Assembly: GCF_008629655.1 (NCBI RefSeq)
Contig: NZ_VWSG01000011.1
Span: 25,813-89,812 of the forward strand
DNA length: 64,000 nt
Direction: 5' to 3'
Origin: Paenimyroides baculatum
GTDB taxonomy: Bacteria > Bacteroidota > Bacteroidia > Flavobacteriales > Flavobacteriaceae
Positions 40,158-50,654 of the stretch are shown piece after piece. The translations under genes and the position numbers were made by a program. Within the stretch, counting starts at the first letter, position 1, and every line of letters starts with the position of its first letter. Below the pieces are notes generated by a model. That model searched no databases. It saw nothing but the letters and a program-made list of their open reading frames with translations, and was not told the DNA's origin.

Positions 40158-42203
40158 TTAGTCTACATTGTCGTGTAAAAACGAGTTGTTAGAACGCAAT
40201 TGTAAATCGTTGTTGCGATCAGATGAAACCGATGTACGCGATACATTACTTGCGTTATTCTGTGTTAAATCAACACCCATTCGTTTGTAAGCCGGCTCTT
40301 TTTCCAAATCGTTGATCTGGTTGCTTGCTGTGTTAAACTTATGGTTAAACTCTTTCATTTTACGTTTGCGCTCTTCAGCTCTTTCACGTAAAATATCGTT
40401 TATAGAAGTTTCCATTGGCGAATTTTCATCAACAATCACACGTTGTGTTTGCTGAACAAATGTTGGTTCTTCTGTTCTAACGGTAAACGAAAATGATTCG
40501 TCTTCTTTAACAGGCTCTTCAACGGTTTGTTTTGAATTCATCAACTGATCTTCAACTTCCATATAATCGCTTAAATCGTATCGAATGATCTCATCAACTT
40601 TTTCGATCGGTTGATTTTGCTGTACTTGGTTTTGTTGAACATTGTTTTGCTGAACATTGTTTTGCTGAACATTGTTTTGCTGAATTTCAAACGAAAATTC
40701 ATTTCCAACCGATTCAAATTCACTTTCTTGCTGCTGTAAATCAAACGTAAATTGTTCTGCCATAATATTTTGCGTTTCGGCAATAACTTGTTTTGGCTTA
40801 ACAATTACAAATGTTGGTTCGTTTACAACAATATTGCGAATATCAACCGTTTTAACGATACTTTGCGGTGCTTCGATATGCTGATGAACGTTTTGCGGCT
40901 GATTTTCTGTTACAGAACTGGTGTTTTGAACAGGTTCAACTACATTTTGAACGATATTAGTAGGTTGAGTTTGAACTATTGTTTTTTTTTCAACCTCGTT
41001 ATTTGGCTGGTTTCCCATATCATCGTCTAAATTATAAACGATTTTTGGAGCCGCCTGAAATCCCGAATTACTTTGCAACGGTTGCTCTGGCGTTGGCGCA
41101 TTGGTAAACGCAGGCGCGTTGTTTGCTGATAAATCTGCAGTTGCTTTTTGCTCCTCGCCTAAATGATGAATAATTTTACTTTTATTCTCATCGTTTGCGT
41201 TTACAATCAACTTTTGTTGTTCTACATTAAAACCTGTAGCAATAATGGTAACCGAAATAGCATCACCTAAAGCTGGATCTTCACCAACACCCATAATGAT
41301 GTTTGCGTTGTGACCTGCTTCCATTTGAATGTGATCGTTGATTTCACCTATTTCATCAATAGTGATTTCGTTTTCACCAGAAACAATCAACAATAATACG
41401 TTTTTAGCTCCGGTAATTTTATTGTCGTTCAATAAAGGTGAATCTAAAGCACTTACAATTGCTTCTTTTGCACGATTTTCACCAGTTGCTTCTGCCGATC
41501 CCATGATTGCTGTTCCCGAATTAGATAATACGGTTTTAGCATCTTTTAAATCGATATTCTGCGTGTAGTGGTGCGTAATTACTTCGGCGATACCGCGTGA
41601 TGCTGTTGCCAAAACTTCGTCTGCTTTAGAGAAACCAGCTTTAAAACCAAGGTTTCCGTAAACCTCACGTAATTTATTGTTGTTGATTACAATTAACGAA
41701 TCTACATTTTTACGAAGGTTTTCAACTCCGCGTAATGCTTGTTCCTGACGCACTTTTCCTTCAAACTGAAAAGGAATCGTAACAATACCAACAGTTAAAA
41801 TATCACGGTCTTTAGCTAATTGCGCAATTACTGGCGCAGCACCTGTACCGGTACCACCACCCATACCGGCAGTTATAAAAACCATTTTCGTGTTAGAATC
41901 TAAAAACTGTTCAATTTCTTCGATACTTTCCAAAGCAGACTGTTGTCCAACTTCTGGATTTGCTCCTGCACCTAATCCTTCTGTTAAGGTTAAACCCAAC
42001 TGAATTTTAATAGGCACCGGGCTGTTGCTCAATGCTTGCGCATCTGTATTACAAACCACAAAGTCAACGCCTTTAATGCCCTGATTGTACATGTGATTAA
42101 TGGCATTACTACCACCACCACCAACTCCAATTACTTTAATTACATTCGATTTGTTTTTTGGCAAATCTGGAGAGAATGCTAAATTTTCAAATACCTGATC
42201 CAT
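40158..42203 (-). CDS. ftsZ: Cell division protein FtsZ
   Basis: The tubulin-like GTPase that forms the division ring. The GTP-binding tubulin signature GGGTGTG is at 115-121 and GVGGGGSNA near residue 27. At 681 residues it is much longer than the usual ~380-400 because of a ~300-residue Gln/Asn/Glu-rich linker, as is common in Flavobacteriia. Near residues 508-530 the linker has tandem QQNNV units. Last gene of the dcw cluster, 20 nt after ftsA, with a strong terminator behind it. Confidence 0.97.
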   Translation of the reverse strand: MDQVFENLAFSPDLPKNKSNVIKVIGVGGGGSNAINHMYNQGIKGVDFVVCNTDAQALSNSPVPIKIQLGLTLTEGLGAGANPEVGQQSALESIEEIEQFLDSNTKMVFITAGMGGGTGTGAAPVIAQLAKDRDILTVGIVTIPFQFEGKVRQEQALRGVENLRKNVDSLIVINNNKLREVYGNLGFKAGFSKADEVLATASRGIAEVITHHYTQNIDLKDAKTVLSNSGTAIMGSAEATGENRAKEAIVSALDSPLLNDNKITGAKNVLLLIVSGENEITIDEIGEINDHIQMEAGHNANIIMGVGEDPALGDAISVTIIATGFNVEQQKLIVNANDENKSKIIHHLGEEQKATADLSANNAPAFTNAPTPEQPLQSNSGFQAAPKIVYNLDDDMGNQPNNEVEKKTIVQTQPTNIVQNVVEPVQNTSSVTENQPQNVHQHIEAPQSIVKTVDIRNIVVNEPTFVIVKPKQVIAETQNIMAEQFTFDLQQQESEFESVGNEFSFEIQQNNVQQNNVQQNNVQQNQVQQNQPIEKVDEIIRYDLSDYMEVEDQLMNSKQTVEEPVKEDESFSFTVRTEEPTFVQQTQRVIVDENSPMETSINDILRERAEERKRKMKEFNHKFNTASNQINDLEKEPAYKRMGVDLTQNNASNVSRTSVSSDRNNDLQLRSNNSFLHDNVD
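40626..40685 (-). repeat. ftsZ: 15-bp tandem repeat in the ftsZ linker
   Basis: About four copies of a 15-bp unit (plus strand ATTGTTTTGCTGAAC) code for QQNNV. Units from 40641 to 40670 are identical, so copy number may vary between strains. Confidence 0.85.
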
Positions 42204-42223
42204 ATGCTGCGGTGTTTTTCTTT

Positions 42224-43645
42224 TTACTCTGCTTTATCAATAAAATCTTTAAACTTCTTTATAAATTTTCCAAGGAAACGGTTTTCAATGTAAGCCGATG
42301 TTCCTTGTTCCACATCTATCTGCGACTCCTCGTTACTTTCGGTTTGATCGCTGTTTTGTTGCGGTTTATCGGTAATGGTATTCATTTGAATACCGCCTTT
42401 TTGTTCAATTGGTGTGCCGATAGGTTCTGCTTTTGGCTGGATTTTTACGCCAGGATGTTCTTGAATATACAAACGACTGCGCGAATTGTTAATATCGCTT
42501 TCCATCATTAATCCAACTGCTGTTGCAAATAACGGACGTGAAACCAATTTTGCCGATTCGCCCGAAATATGTTCGTTTGGATAACCAATACGTGTATCAA
42601 TCCCCGTAATGTATTCAACCAACTGTTTTATGTGTTTTAGTTCTGATCCACCGCCGGTTAAAACAATTCCTGCAATTAATTTTTTGCGGGGATTATCGTA
42701 TCCGTAAGCTTTAATTTCAGAAAAAACCATATCTATAATTTCTACAACACGTGCATGAATGATCTTTGAAAGGTTTTTTAATGAAATTTCTTTTGCTTCC
42801 TGACCGCGTAAACCTGGGATTGAAACAATTTCGTTATCCTTGTTTTCGCCTGGCCAAGCCGATCCAAAACGTATCTTTAATTGTTCTGCCTGTTTTTCAA
42901 TGATCGAACAACCTTCTTTAATATCTTCTGTAATAACATTTCCACCGAAAGGAATTACGGCTGTGTGGCGAATAATTCCGTCTTTAAAAATGGCTAAATC
43001 TGTTGTTCCGCCACCAATATCAATCAATGCTACACCGGCTTCTTTTTCTTCCTGACTTAAAACGGCGTCTGACGATGCCAAAGGTTCTAATGTTAAACCC
43101 GATAATTCTAACCCTGAATCTTTTACGCAACGACCTGCATTACGGATAGAAGCCGACTGCCCAACAACTACATGGAAACTTGCTTCTAAACGGCGGCCGT
43201 ACATACCAATTGGTTCTTTTATTCCGCCTTCTTCATCAACCTTAAATTCTTGTGGTAATACATGTATTATTTCTTCGCCCGGTAACATGTTTAATTTCTG
43301 TACCTGCGCTATTAACTTGTCAATATCAATTTCTGAAATCACTGTTTCAGGCTTATCGCGTGTAATGTATTCCTGGTGATGAATACTGCGGATGTGCTGC
43401 CCGGCAATTCCTAAAACTACGTCGTTGATTTTACAGCCCGACTCTGCCGATGCCTGCGCCACCGCATGTTGAATTGATTGTATAGTTTGCGTAATATTGT
43501 TAACCACACCACGTTTTACACCTAAACTTTTTGCGTTACCAATACCAAGAATTTCGAGCTTGCCATACTCGTTTCTTTTACCTACCATTGCAACAATTTT
43601 TGTTGTTCCAATATCTAATCCTACAGCAATGTTTTCTTTATTCAT
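42224..43645 (-). CDS. ftsA: Cell division protein FtsA
   Basis: A 473-residue actin-fold ATPase that links FtsZ to the membrane. Phosphate-binding motifs GLDIGTTKIVAMVG (residues 9-22) and LIDIGGGTTDLAIF are present, with GGGSE in the adenosine-binding region. The C-terminus (FLGKFIKKFKDFIDKAE) looks like the amphipathic membrane-targeting helix. A polar extension of about 50 residues precedes it. Lies 6 nt after ftsQ and 20 nt before ftsZ. Confidence 0.96.
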   Translation of the reverse strand: MNKENIAVGLDIGTTKIVAMVGKRNEYGKLEILGIGNAKSLGVKRGVVNNITQTIQSIQHAVAQASAESGCKINDVVLGIAGQHIRSIHHQEYITRDKPETVISEIDIDKLIAQVQKLNMLPGEEIIHVLPQEFKVDEEGGIKEPIGMYGRRLEASFHVVVGQSASIRNAGRCVKDSGLELSGLTLEPLASSDAVLSQEEKEAGVALIDIGGGTTDLAIFKDGIIRHTAVIPFGGNVITEDIKEGCSIIEKQAEQLKIRFGSAWPGENKDNEIVSIPGLRGQEAKEISLKNLSKIIHARVVEIIDMVFSEIKAYGYDNPRKKLIAGIVLTGGGSELKHIKQLVEYITGIDTRIGYPNEHISGESAKLVSRPLFATAVGLMMESDINNSRSRLYIQEHPGVKIQPKAEPIGTPIEQKGGIQMNTITDKPQQNSDQTESNEESQIDVEQGTSAYIENRFLGKFIKKFKDFIDKAE

Positions 43646-43651
43646 ATCCTT

Positions 43652-44377
43652 TTATTTCGTGCAAACTACTTGCTCTGTAAATCTTAAATTAACGTTTTTG
43701 TAATAACCTATAAGGGTATCGTTTTTTGAATAATGTACAAAAGCCTTGTAATTGTCAAACTTTTTCTCTATTTCTTTTAAATGCCCAAATTCAACCATAT
43801 AATTGTAATCGCGAACGGTGAAAATTAATGACTGATCGGGATTTATCTTGATACCCGTTATCGTTGTTTTTAAAAATTCGTCGTTACTTATCATATTCAA
43901 CAAATCAGAAAAAACTTTTTTATTTTTTGGTTTCAATTCGCCATAAACCACCGGCACGTGTGCACTGAACTGGTTTGATAAAGGCATTTTATCACCGCTT
44001 TCATCAATATAAAACGATCCGGTGCCGTTCATTACCCTTGCCATTGCCTTTTTTTGGCTAACCTGGGCATGTAATTTTCCGTCTACATCAACAAACACTT
44101 CCGATTTTGCAATCATTGGATGTTTGTTCAGCTTGTCTTCGATCTTTTTTAAGTTCAGTTCGCTGTTTACAATTTTAGAATCGCGGGGAAAGGTTTGAAT
44201 GATCGATTTTTCTACCATTTCCTGCGTAATAAAATGATTGTCAGAACTTAAAAGTTTTACATCAATTTGTTCAATATAACGTGCATTGTTTCGTTGGTTA
44301 GCAAAGGCAACCAAAGCAAACAGGGCGGCAATTACAAGCGCCAAAAATACATCGAACCAATTGATTTTTTTAATCAT
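43652..44377 (-). CDS. ftsQ: Cell division protein FtsQ
   Basis: A 241-residue bitopic membrane protein: residues 9-27 form the transmembrane helix (VFLALVIAALFALVAFA), followed by a short POTRA-like domain (SSDNHFITQEMVEKSI) and a beta-rich periplasmic part. It recruits later divisome proteins. The gene lies 4 nt after murC; no ddl gene lies between them, unlike in Proteobacteria. Confidence 0.9.
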   Translation of the reverse strand: MIKKINWFDVFLALVIAALFALVAFANQRNNARYIEQIDVKLLSSDNHFITQEMVEKSIIQTFPRDSKIVNSELNLKKIEDKLNKHPMIAKSEVFVDVDGKLHAQVSQKKAMARVMNGTGSFYIDESGDKMPLSNQFSAHVPVVYGELKPKNKKVFSDLLNMISNDEFLKTTITGIKINPDQSLIFTVRDYNYMVEFGHLKEIEKKFDNYKAFVHYSKNDTLIGYYKNVNLRFTEQVVCTK

Positions 44378-44381
44378 TTTG

Positions 44382-45737
44382 TCAATTATTTTTTTCTAAT
44401 TCTGTTTTAATTTCATCTACCATTTCGCCTACATCGCCTGCGCCGATAATTAAAAGAACTTCGGGTGTATTTTCCGTTAAAAAAGATACTAATTCTTCTT
44501 TAGGCAACAAAATTTTCGACGCCGATTTTATCTTATTTATTAACACTTCAGAATTGATGTTTTCTATCGGCAACTCGCGTGCTGGGTAGATTTCAAGCAA
44601 AACTACATTGTTGAATGTTGATAAGCTTTCGGCAAATCCATCCATAAAATCTCTTGTTCTAGAGAATAAATGGGGTTGGAACACAGCTGTAATCTTCTTA
44701 TTAGGGTACATTTCGTGTACTGCCTGGCTTACCGCTTTTATTTCTGTGGGATGATGTGCGTAATCGTCAATCATCACTAATTTTTCGGTATTAATCTTAA
44801 AAGAAAAACGACGACGGATTCCCTTAAAACTGTCTAATCCCGATTTAATTTCTTCATTGCTTAAACCATAAGTTTTAGCCATTGCAAATGCCAGTGAAGC
44901 GTTCAATACATTGTGTTCGCCGGGCATTAGTAATTTTATATCGATAATTTTTTCGCCTTTAAAATCTAAATCAAAAACACGTTTGCCGTTTTCGAATCGT
45001 AAATTGTAGGCATTGATAACAGCCGTTCCGTTTACTGAAACTTCTGTACCGTTGATGTTTTCAATTCCTTGTGCGATAAACAGTTTGTCTTTATCGCTTA
45101 TTTTCGATGCAAATTCTGCAAACGATGATTTAATGGCATCGTTGGTTCCGTAAATATCCAAGTGATCGGCATCGTCTGAAATTACACAAGCAATATTCGG
45201 GTGCAGGTGTAAAAAAGATCGATCAAACTCATCGGCTTCCACAACCGTAGCATCTGTTCCGTTACCAATTAAATTAGTATCGTATCCTTCAACAACTCCG
45301 CCTAAAAATGCAGTAACCGAAGCGTTTGCAGCAATCAGAATATGCGCCAACATGCTAGATGTAGTTGTTTTACCGTGCGTACCCGCAACTGCCAGCGAAA
45401 AACTGTTTTTAGTAATAATGCCTAAAACTTCGGCACGTTTTTTTACTGAAAAACCATTATTCTGAAAATAATTAAGTTCGGTATGATGTTTTGGAACAGC
45501 CGGTGTATAAACCACCAAAGTATCTTCGGTATTTTGATAATCTGCTGTAATATTTTCTAAATCGTCGGTGTAATGAATGGCAATACCTTCGGCTTCTAAC
45601 TCGTGCGTTAACTGCGTAGGCGTTTTGTCGTATCCGGCAACGTTTTTACCAATACGCTTAAAGTATCGGGCAATGGCACTCATGCCAATACCGCCGATTC
45701 CTATAAAGAATACATTATGTATGTCTTTTAAATTCAT
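44382..45737 (-). CDS. murC: UDP-N-acetylmuramate-L-alanine ligase
   Basis: A 451-residue Mur ligase that adds L-Ala to UDP-MurNAc in the cytoplasm. The N-terminal nucleotide fold has FIGIGGIGMSAIA, the ATP loop is GTHGKTTT (119-126), and DDYAHHPTEI is the conserved third-domain motif. The start overlaps the murG stop by 1 nt. Confidence 0.97.
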   Translation of the reverse strand: MNLKDIHNVFFIGIGGIGMSAIARYFKRIGKNVAGYDKTPTQLTHELEAEGIAIHYTDDLENITADYQNTEDTLVVYTPAVPKHHTELNYFQNNGFSVKKRAEVLGIITKNSFSLAVAGTHGKTTTSSMLAHILIAANASVTAFLGGVVEGYDTNLIGNGTDATVVEADEFDRSFLHLHPNIACVISDDADHLDIYGTNDAIKSSFAEFASKISDKDKLFIAQGIENINGTEVSVNGTAVINAYNLRFENGKRVFDLDFKGEKIIDIKLLMPGEHNVLNASLAFAMAKTYGLSNEEIKSGLDSFKGIRRRFSFKINTEKLVMIDDYAHHPTEIKAVSQAVHEMYPNKKITAVFQPHLFSRTRDFMDGFAESLSTFNNVVLLEIYPARELPIENINSEVLINKIKSASKILLPKEELVSFLTENTPEVLLIIGAGDVGEMVDEIKTELEKNN

Positions 45738-46831
45738 TACTTAACCAACTTAAAAATTTCGTTTACTATATCTTTTGTAGCATTTGGTAATGCTAATGTT
45801 TTAATGTTTTTTGACAATGCTTCTACAACCTGATCGTTTGTTAATAAGCGTAGCATTTGTTCTTGAAACTGACTGTCTAAATCGGCTTCTTTCAACAATA
45901 CTGCTGCGTTTTTATCGGTAATGCTTTTGGCATTTTTTGTCTGATGATCTTCGGCAACGTTTGGCGACGGAATAAAAATTACCGGTTTGCCTACAATTGC
46001 CAATTCTGAAACAGATGATGCTCCGGCACGCGAAACAATAACATCGGCAGCTGCAAACAACAAATCCATTCGTTCTATAAAATCGTACACAAAAACGTCT
46101 TCGTTGTTGTGGTATTTCTTGTAATCGTTGATATAAAATTTACCACACTGCCAGATTACCTGAACGTTTTGCTCTTTAAAAAAAGGCAGTTCTTTTTTTA
46201 CCAACTGATTTATTCTGCGAGCACCCAAACTTCCACCTAAAACAACAACTGTTTTTTTATCAGGATTTAATCCGTAAAATTCTTGTGCTTCGCTGCGTTT
46301 GGTATCAATCGTCAATAAATCCTGACGAACGGGATTTCCTGTTTTGATTATTTTGTTCGATTTAAAGTAAGCCGATAATCCGTCATAAGCCACACAAATT
46401 GCATTTGCTTTTGATGCCAGCATTTTATTTGTAATTCCCGGATACGAATTTTGTTCCTGTATAACCGTTGGAATATTCATTTGCTGCGCCACTTTTACAA
46501 CCGCACCGCTTGCAAACCCTCCGGTTCCGATAACAACATCGGGTTTAAATTCTTTGATGATTTTGCGCGATTTCATTAAGCTTGATAAAAACTTAACCGG
46601 AAACAGTGCGTTATCAACCGTTATTTTTCTTTGAATACCAGAAATCCATAATCCTTTGATATCATAACCCGCAGCAGGAACTTTCTGCATTTCCATTTTA
46701 TCTTGTGCGCCTACAAATAAAATTTCGGCGGCAGGAATCTGTGCCTTAATTTCGTCTGCAATAGCAATAGCCGGATAAATATGTCCGCCTGTACCGCCGC
46801 CGCTAATAATAAATCTTGGATTTGGTTTCAT
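45737..46831 (-). CDS. murG: Lipid II synthase, GlcNAc transferase MurG
   Basis: A 364-residue peripheral membrane glycosyltransferase that adds GlcNAc to lipid I. The glycine-rich motifs are [12 protein letters not shown] (9-20) and [12 protein letters not shown], and the donor-binding part includes [12 protein letters not shown]. It lies 3 nt after ftsW and overlaps murC by 1 nt. Confidence 0.97.
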   Translation of the reverse strand: MKPNPRFIISGGGTGGHIYPAIAIADEIKAQIPAAEILFVGAQDKMEMQKVPAAGYDIKGLWISGIQRKITVDNALFPVKFLSSLMKSRKIIKEFKPDVVIGTGGFASGAVVKVAQQMNIPTVIQEQNSYPGITNKMLASKANAICVAYDGLSAYFKSNKIIKTGNPVRQDLLTIDTKRSEAQEFYGLNPDKKTVVVLGGSLGARRINQLVKKELPFFKEQNVQVIWQCGKFYINDYKKYHNNEDVFVYDFIERMDLLFAAADVIVSRAGASSVSELAIVGKPVIFIPSPNVAEDHQTKNAKSITDKNAAVLLKEADLDSQFQEQMLRLLTNDQVVEALSKNIKTLALPNATKDIVNEIFKLVK

Positions 46832-46834
46832 AAT

Positions 46835-48106
46835 TTATTTGTTTAAAACTGCATAGATCGGATTATCGTCCGAATCGTTTTCATTCTTTAAATCGTCTTC
46901 TGCCTGTTGTTCTTCTAAAATCCGTTTAAATTCTTCCTGCTTTTTTTCCTGATTCGCCAATTGTTCTTTTACCTGTTCTTCTTTTCGGGAAATACTTAAA
47001 ATGATCCCTAACGATACACACGTCATCCAGATTGATGTTCCACCCGAACTAACCAACGGCAAAGGCTGACCTGTTGTCGGAAAAATTTCTACGGCAACTC
47101 CCATATTGATGAATGCTTGAAAGACGATCGAAAAACCTAACCCGAAGGCGAGATATTTTCCGAACAAATTGGGCGCTTTGTTGCTCACTACTAAAAATCG
47201 GAAGAGTAATAATATATAAACGATTAATATGGATATTCCACCTAAAAAACCGAATTCTTCTACAATGATGGCATAAATAAAATCGGATGATGATTGCGGT
47301 AAAAAGTTCTTTTGAACACTTTTTCCAGGACCAACACCAAACATTTGTCCTTGTGCAATAGCAATTTTTGCATTTTCGATCTGATATCGATCTTCGTCTT
47401 TATCTTCAGAGCCAAATCGACTAAAACGCGCTTCCCAAGTTTTGTATCGAGAAGGAGCCATATCTGGAAATGCCTTAAACATACCAATTGCCAAAGCAAC
47501 CATAATGGCACAACCGGTTATAATTTTGGTCATGTATTTGGTTGGATATTTACCTACAAACAACAGCAAACCAATGGTGAATAATATAATGGCGGCGGTT
47601 GATAAATTCGACGGTAATACTGGGCCAATAATGAATGCCGTTGGTACGCCTAACCATAATAACGACCAGCCAAAGGTGTATTTTTCATCGGCAAATCGCC
47701 ATAGAAACCAAGAAATGTAGGCGATCAGGGCAATCCAACCTAATGATGATGGCTGAAAAGATATATTCAATAACGGAATTTTAATCCATCTGCTGGCATT
47801 TGCTCCACCAATCATCATTCCCTGCAATGCTGTGATAAAAAGCAGTAGCGAAACGGGAACCCATGCAATTGGCGCTAGGTATTTTAAACGATCGAACGGA
47901 ATGCGGTGCACAAAAAAGATGATCACGATTCCAACAAAAATATGCCCGAAGTGTTTAAACAACAAACCTATAATAGAACCTGTTCCAACAACGTGCACCA
48001 AGTTGGTACTTGCGCTAAATACAGGCATGAACGAGAATAGGGCAAGTAGCACAACGTACGCCCATATAGCTTTATCGCCTTGAAATTGGGATAATAACTT
48101 TCTCAT
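46835..48106 (-). CDS. ftsW: Septal peptidoglycan polymerase FtsW
   Basis: A 423-residue SEDS-family protein with about ten membrane segments that polymerises lipid II at the septum together with the PBP encoded by the ftsI-like gene. A SEDS region is visible in GQPLPLVSSGGTSIW. The cytoplasmic C-terminal tail of about 55 residues is charged and Gln/Glu-rich. 5 nt after murD. Confidence 0.95.
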   Translation of the reverse strand: MRKLLSQFQGDKAIWAYVVLLALFSFMPVFSASTNLVHVVGTGSIIGLLFKHFGHIFVGIVIIFFVHRIPFDRLKYLAPIAWVPVSLLLFITALQGMMIGGANASRWIKIPLLNISFQPSSLGWIALIAYISWFLWRFADEKYTFGWSLLWLGVPTAFIIGPVLPSNLSTAAIILFTIGLLLFVGKYPTKYMTKIITGCAIMVALAIGMFKAFPDMAPSRYKTWEARFSRFGSEDKDEDRYQIENAKIAIAQGQMFGVGPGKSVQKNFLPQSSSDFIYAIIVEEFGFLGGISILIVYILLLFRFLVVSNKAPNLFGKYLAFGLGFSIVFQAFINMGVAVEIFPTTGQPLPLVSSGGTSIWMTCVSLGIILSISRKEEQVKEQLANQEKKQEEFKRILEEQQAEDDLKNENDSDDNPIYAVLNK

Positions 48107-48111
48107 TTTGT

Positions 48112-49443
48112 TTATAATTTTTGTACTTCGTTTTTAAATTGTGTTCCGCGATCTTCGTAACTTGTAAATAAATCGAAGCTTGCACAAGCTGGCGAAAGTA
48201 AAACGGCATCACCTTCTTCTGATGCTTTTGAAGCCAGTTTTACAGCTTCTTCCATTGACGATGCTTCAACGATAATATCTACAATTGGCGAAAACGCGTT
48301 GATGATTTTTGTATTATCAATTCCCAAACAAATAATGGCTTTCACTTTTTCGTGAACAAACGTCATTAATTCATCGTAATCGTTTCCTTTGTCAACACCA
48401 CCAACAATCCAAACTGTCGGTACATTCATACTTTCCAAAGCAAAATACGTTGCATTAACGTTGGTTGCCTTAGAATCGTTTATGTATTGTACTTTATTAA
48501 TTTTAGCAACTTTTTCCAAACGATGCTCTGCATTTTGAAAATTAGATAAACTTTCGCGAATTGTTTGTTTGCGTACGCGCATCATTTGCGCAACTAATGT
48601 AGCAGCCATAGCATTTTTTACGTTGTGTTTACCTTCTATTGCAATTTCGGCTACAGGAACCGTAATTTTCTCGTTGTTTATCATTGCTATAATGTTGTTA
48701 TCTTCTAAATAAGCGCCTTTATCAAACTTTTTTGTCAGTGAAAAAGGAACCAATTGTGCTTTTGTTTGGTTATTATTCAGCCAGTTGTTAATGGCTTCAT
48801 CGTCTGCATCGTAAATCAAATAATCTTTTTCGGTTTGATTCATTGTGATACGAAATTTAGATGCAATGTAATTTTCGTATTTATATTCGTATCGATCTAA
48901 ATGATCGGGACTGATGTTTGTAATAATGGCAATGTGCGGGTTGTAATCGATATTTCCGTCTAACTGAAAACTGCTTAATTCTAACACAAACAATTTTTCA
49001 GGATCTATCGCAACTTGTTTTGCATAACTTTCACCGATATTTCCCGCTAAACCAACATTCAACCCTTCTTGTTTTAACAAATGATAGGTTAGCATTGTGG
49101 TGGTGGTTTTGCCGTTGCTGCCCGTAATTGCGATTGATGTATTCTTTGCAAACTGATATACAAATTCAATTTCGGATATTACCTTGATGCCTTTCTCGTG
49201 CAACTTTTTTACGATGGGAGCTTTATCAGGAATTCCCGGACTTTTTACAACAACATCGGCATTTAAAATTTTACTTTCGGTGTGCTGCTGCTGTTCCCAT
49301 TCGATCTTTTCATTATTCAATATTTGCTGATATTTTTCACTGATTGATCCAAAATCAGAAACAAATACTTCGTAACCTTTTTTCTTTCCTAAAAGTGCTG
49401 TTCCAAAACCGCTTTCGCCTGCACCTAAAATTACCAACCGCAT
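48112..49443 (-). CDS. murD: UDP-MurNAc-L-Ala-D-Glu ligase
   Basis: A 443-residue Mur ligase adding D-Glu. The N-terminal LVILGAGESGFGTA, the ATP loop TGSNGKTTTT (107-116) and the INDSKATN motif are all present. It lies 1 nt after mraY. Confidence 0.97.
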   Translation of the reverse strand: MRLVILGAGESGFGTALLGKKKGYEVFVSDFGSISEKYQQILNNEKIEWEQQQHTESKILNADVVVKSPGIPDKAPIVKKLHEKGIKVISEIEFVYQFAKNTSIAITGSNGKTTTTMLTYHLLKQEGLNVGLAGNIGESYAKQVAIDPEKLFVLELSSFQLDGNIDYNPHIAIITNISPDHLDRYEYKYENYIASKFRITMNQTEKDYLIYDADDEAINNWLNNNQTKAQLVPFSLTKKFDKGAYLEDNNIIAMINNEKITVPVAEIAIEGKHNVKNAMAATLVAQMMRVRKQTIRESLSNFQNAEHRLEKVAKINKVQYINDSKATNVNATYFALESMNVPTVWIVGGVDKGNDYDELMTFVHEKVKAIICLGIDNTKIINAFSPIVDIIVEASSMEEAVKLASKASEEGDAVLLSPACASFDLFTSYEDRGTQFKNEVQKL

Positions 49444-49444
49444 G

Positions 49445-50653
49445 TTATCTTAATTTTAATGATACAACACAGAAAATTGCCAAAAAGATACCTACAATCC
49501 AAAAACGGGTTACAATTTTACTTTCGTGATAGCCTTTTTTCTGATAATGATGATGCAATGGTGACATTAATAAAATGCGTCTACCTTCGCCGTATTTTCG
49601 TTTGGTATATTTAAAATATGCTACTTGTACAACTACCGAAAGGTTTTCTGCTAGGAAAATTCCGCACAAAACAGGAATCAACATTTCTTTACGAACCGCA
49701 ATTGCCAAAACGGCGATAACACCACCAATGGTTAAACTTCCGGTATCGCCCATGAAAACCTGTGCCGGAAAGGCATTGTACCAGAGAAAGCCGACGAGCG
49801 CACCTACAAAGGCGGCTATGAAAACCGTCATTTCACCGGAATTGGGTATGTACATAATGTTGAGGTAGTTTGCAAAAACAAAGTTACCCGACACAAATGC
49901 AAAAATTCCCAATGCCACAACGGTTATGGCGGATGTTCCTGCGGCGAGACCATCAATCCCATCGGTTAAATTGGCTCCGTTTGAAACTGCCGTTACAATA
50001 AAAATTACAATTGGTATAAAAATTAACCAGATGTAATTCTCGTATCCGTCGCCCATCCATGAAATCAACTGTCCGTAATTAAACTCGTTATCCTTAAAAA
50101 AAGGAATGGTTGTAGTAGTTGATTTAATATCGAACTTACTTGTTACGCCGGTTTCCAACAAAATACTTGGCGTATCGCGCACGGTAATATTCGGATGGAA
50201 ATAGAAGATCGCTCCTACAATAACTCCCAAACCAATTTGTCCTACAACTTTGAATTTTCCTTTTAAACCTTCTTTATCTTTCTTAAAAACCTTGATGTAA
50301 TCATCTAAAAAGCCAATAACACCCATCCATATTGTGGTTAAAATCAAAACCAGAACATAGATGTTTTCTAATCGTGCCAAAAGCAAAACCGGAATTAACG
50401 TTGCCATGATGATAATGATACCACCCATTGTTGGCGTTCCTGCTTTTTCGTTCTGACCTTCTAAACCTAACTCACGTACGGTTTCGCCAATTTGCTGTCT
50501 GCGCAAATAATTGATGATTTTTTTTCCGAATAGGGTTGATACCAATAAGGATAAAATAAACGCCATTCCCGAACGAAAGGTGATGAACTGGTACAGTGCC
50601 GATCCCGGAAAATCGAACATTGAGTCTAAATATTTTAATAAGTAGTATAGCAT
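49445..50653 (-). CDS. mraY: Phospho-MurNAc-pentapeptide translocase
   Basis: A 402-residue polytopic membrane enzyme that makes lipid I. Conserved acidic motifs are present: [20 protein letters not shown] and FMGDTGSL, and the HHHYQKKG motif near the end. Ten or so membrane segments are expected. 1 nt gaps to murE and murD. Confidence 0.97.
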   Translation of the reverse strand: MLYYLLKYLDSMFDFPGSALYQFITFRSGMAFILSLLVSTLFGKKIINYLRRQQIGETVRELGLEGQNEKAGTPTMGGIIIIMATLIPVLLLARLENIYVLVLILTTIWMGVIGFLDDYIKVFKKDKEGLKGKFKVVGQIGLGVIVGAIFYFHPNITVRDTPSILLETGVTSKFDIKSTTTTIPFFKDNEFNYGQLISWMGDGYENYIWLIFIPIVIFIVTAVSNGANLTDGIDGLAAGTSAITVVALGIFAFVSGNFVFANYLNIMYIPNSGEMTVFIAAFVGALVGFLWYNAFPAQVFMGDTGSLTIGGVIAVLAIAVRKEMLIPVLCGIFLAENLSVVVQVAYFKYTKRKYGEGRRILLMSPLHHHYQKKGYHESKIVTRFWIVGIFLAIFCVVSLKLR

Positions 50654-50654
50654 T

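Noticed and set aside
43652..45737. Missing ddl gene between murC and ftsQ taken as a deletion
   Set aside because: This arrangement is ordinary for Flavobacteriia, and the gene spacing (4 nt) shows no scar.
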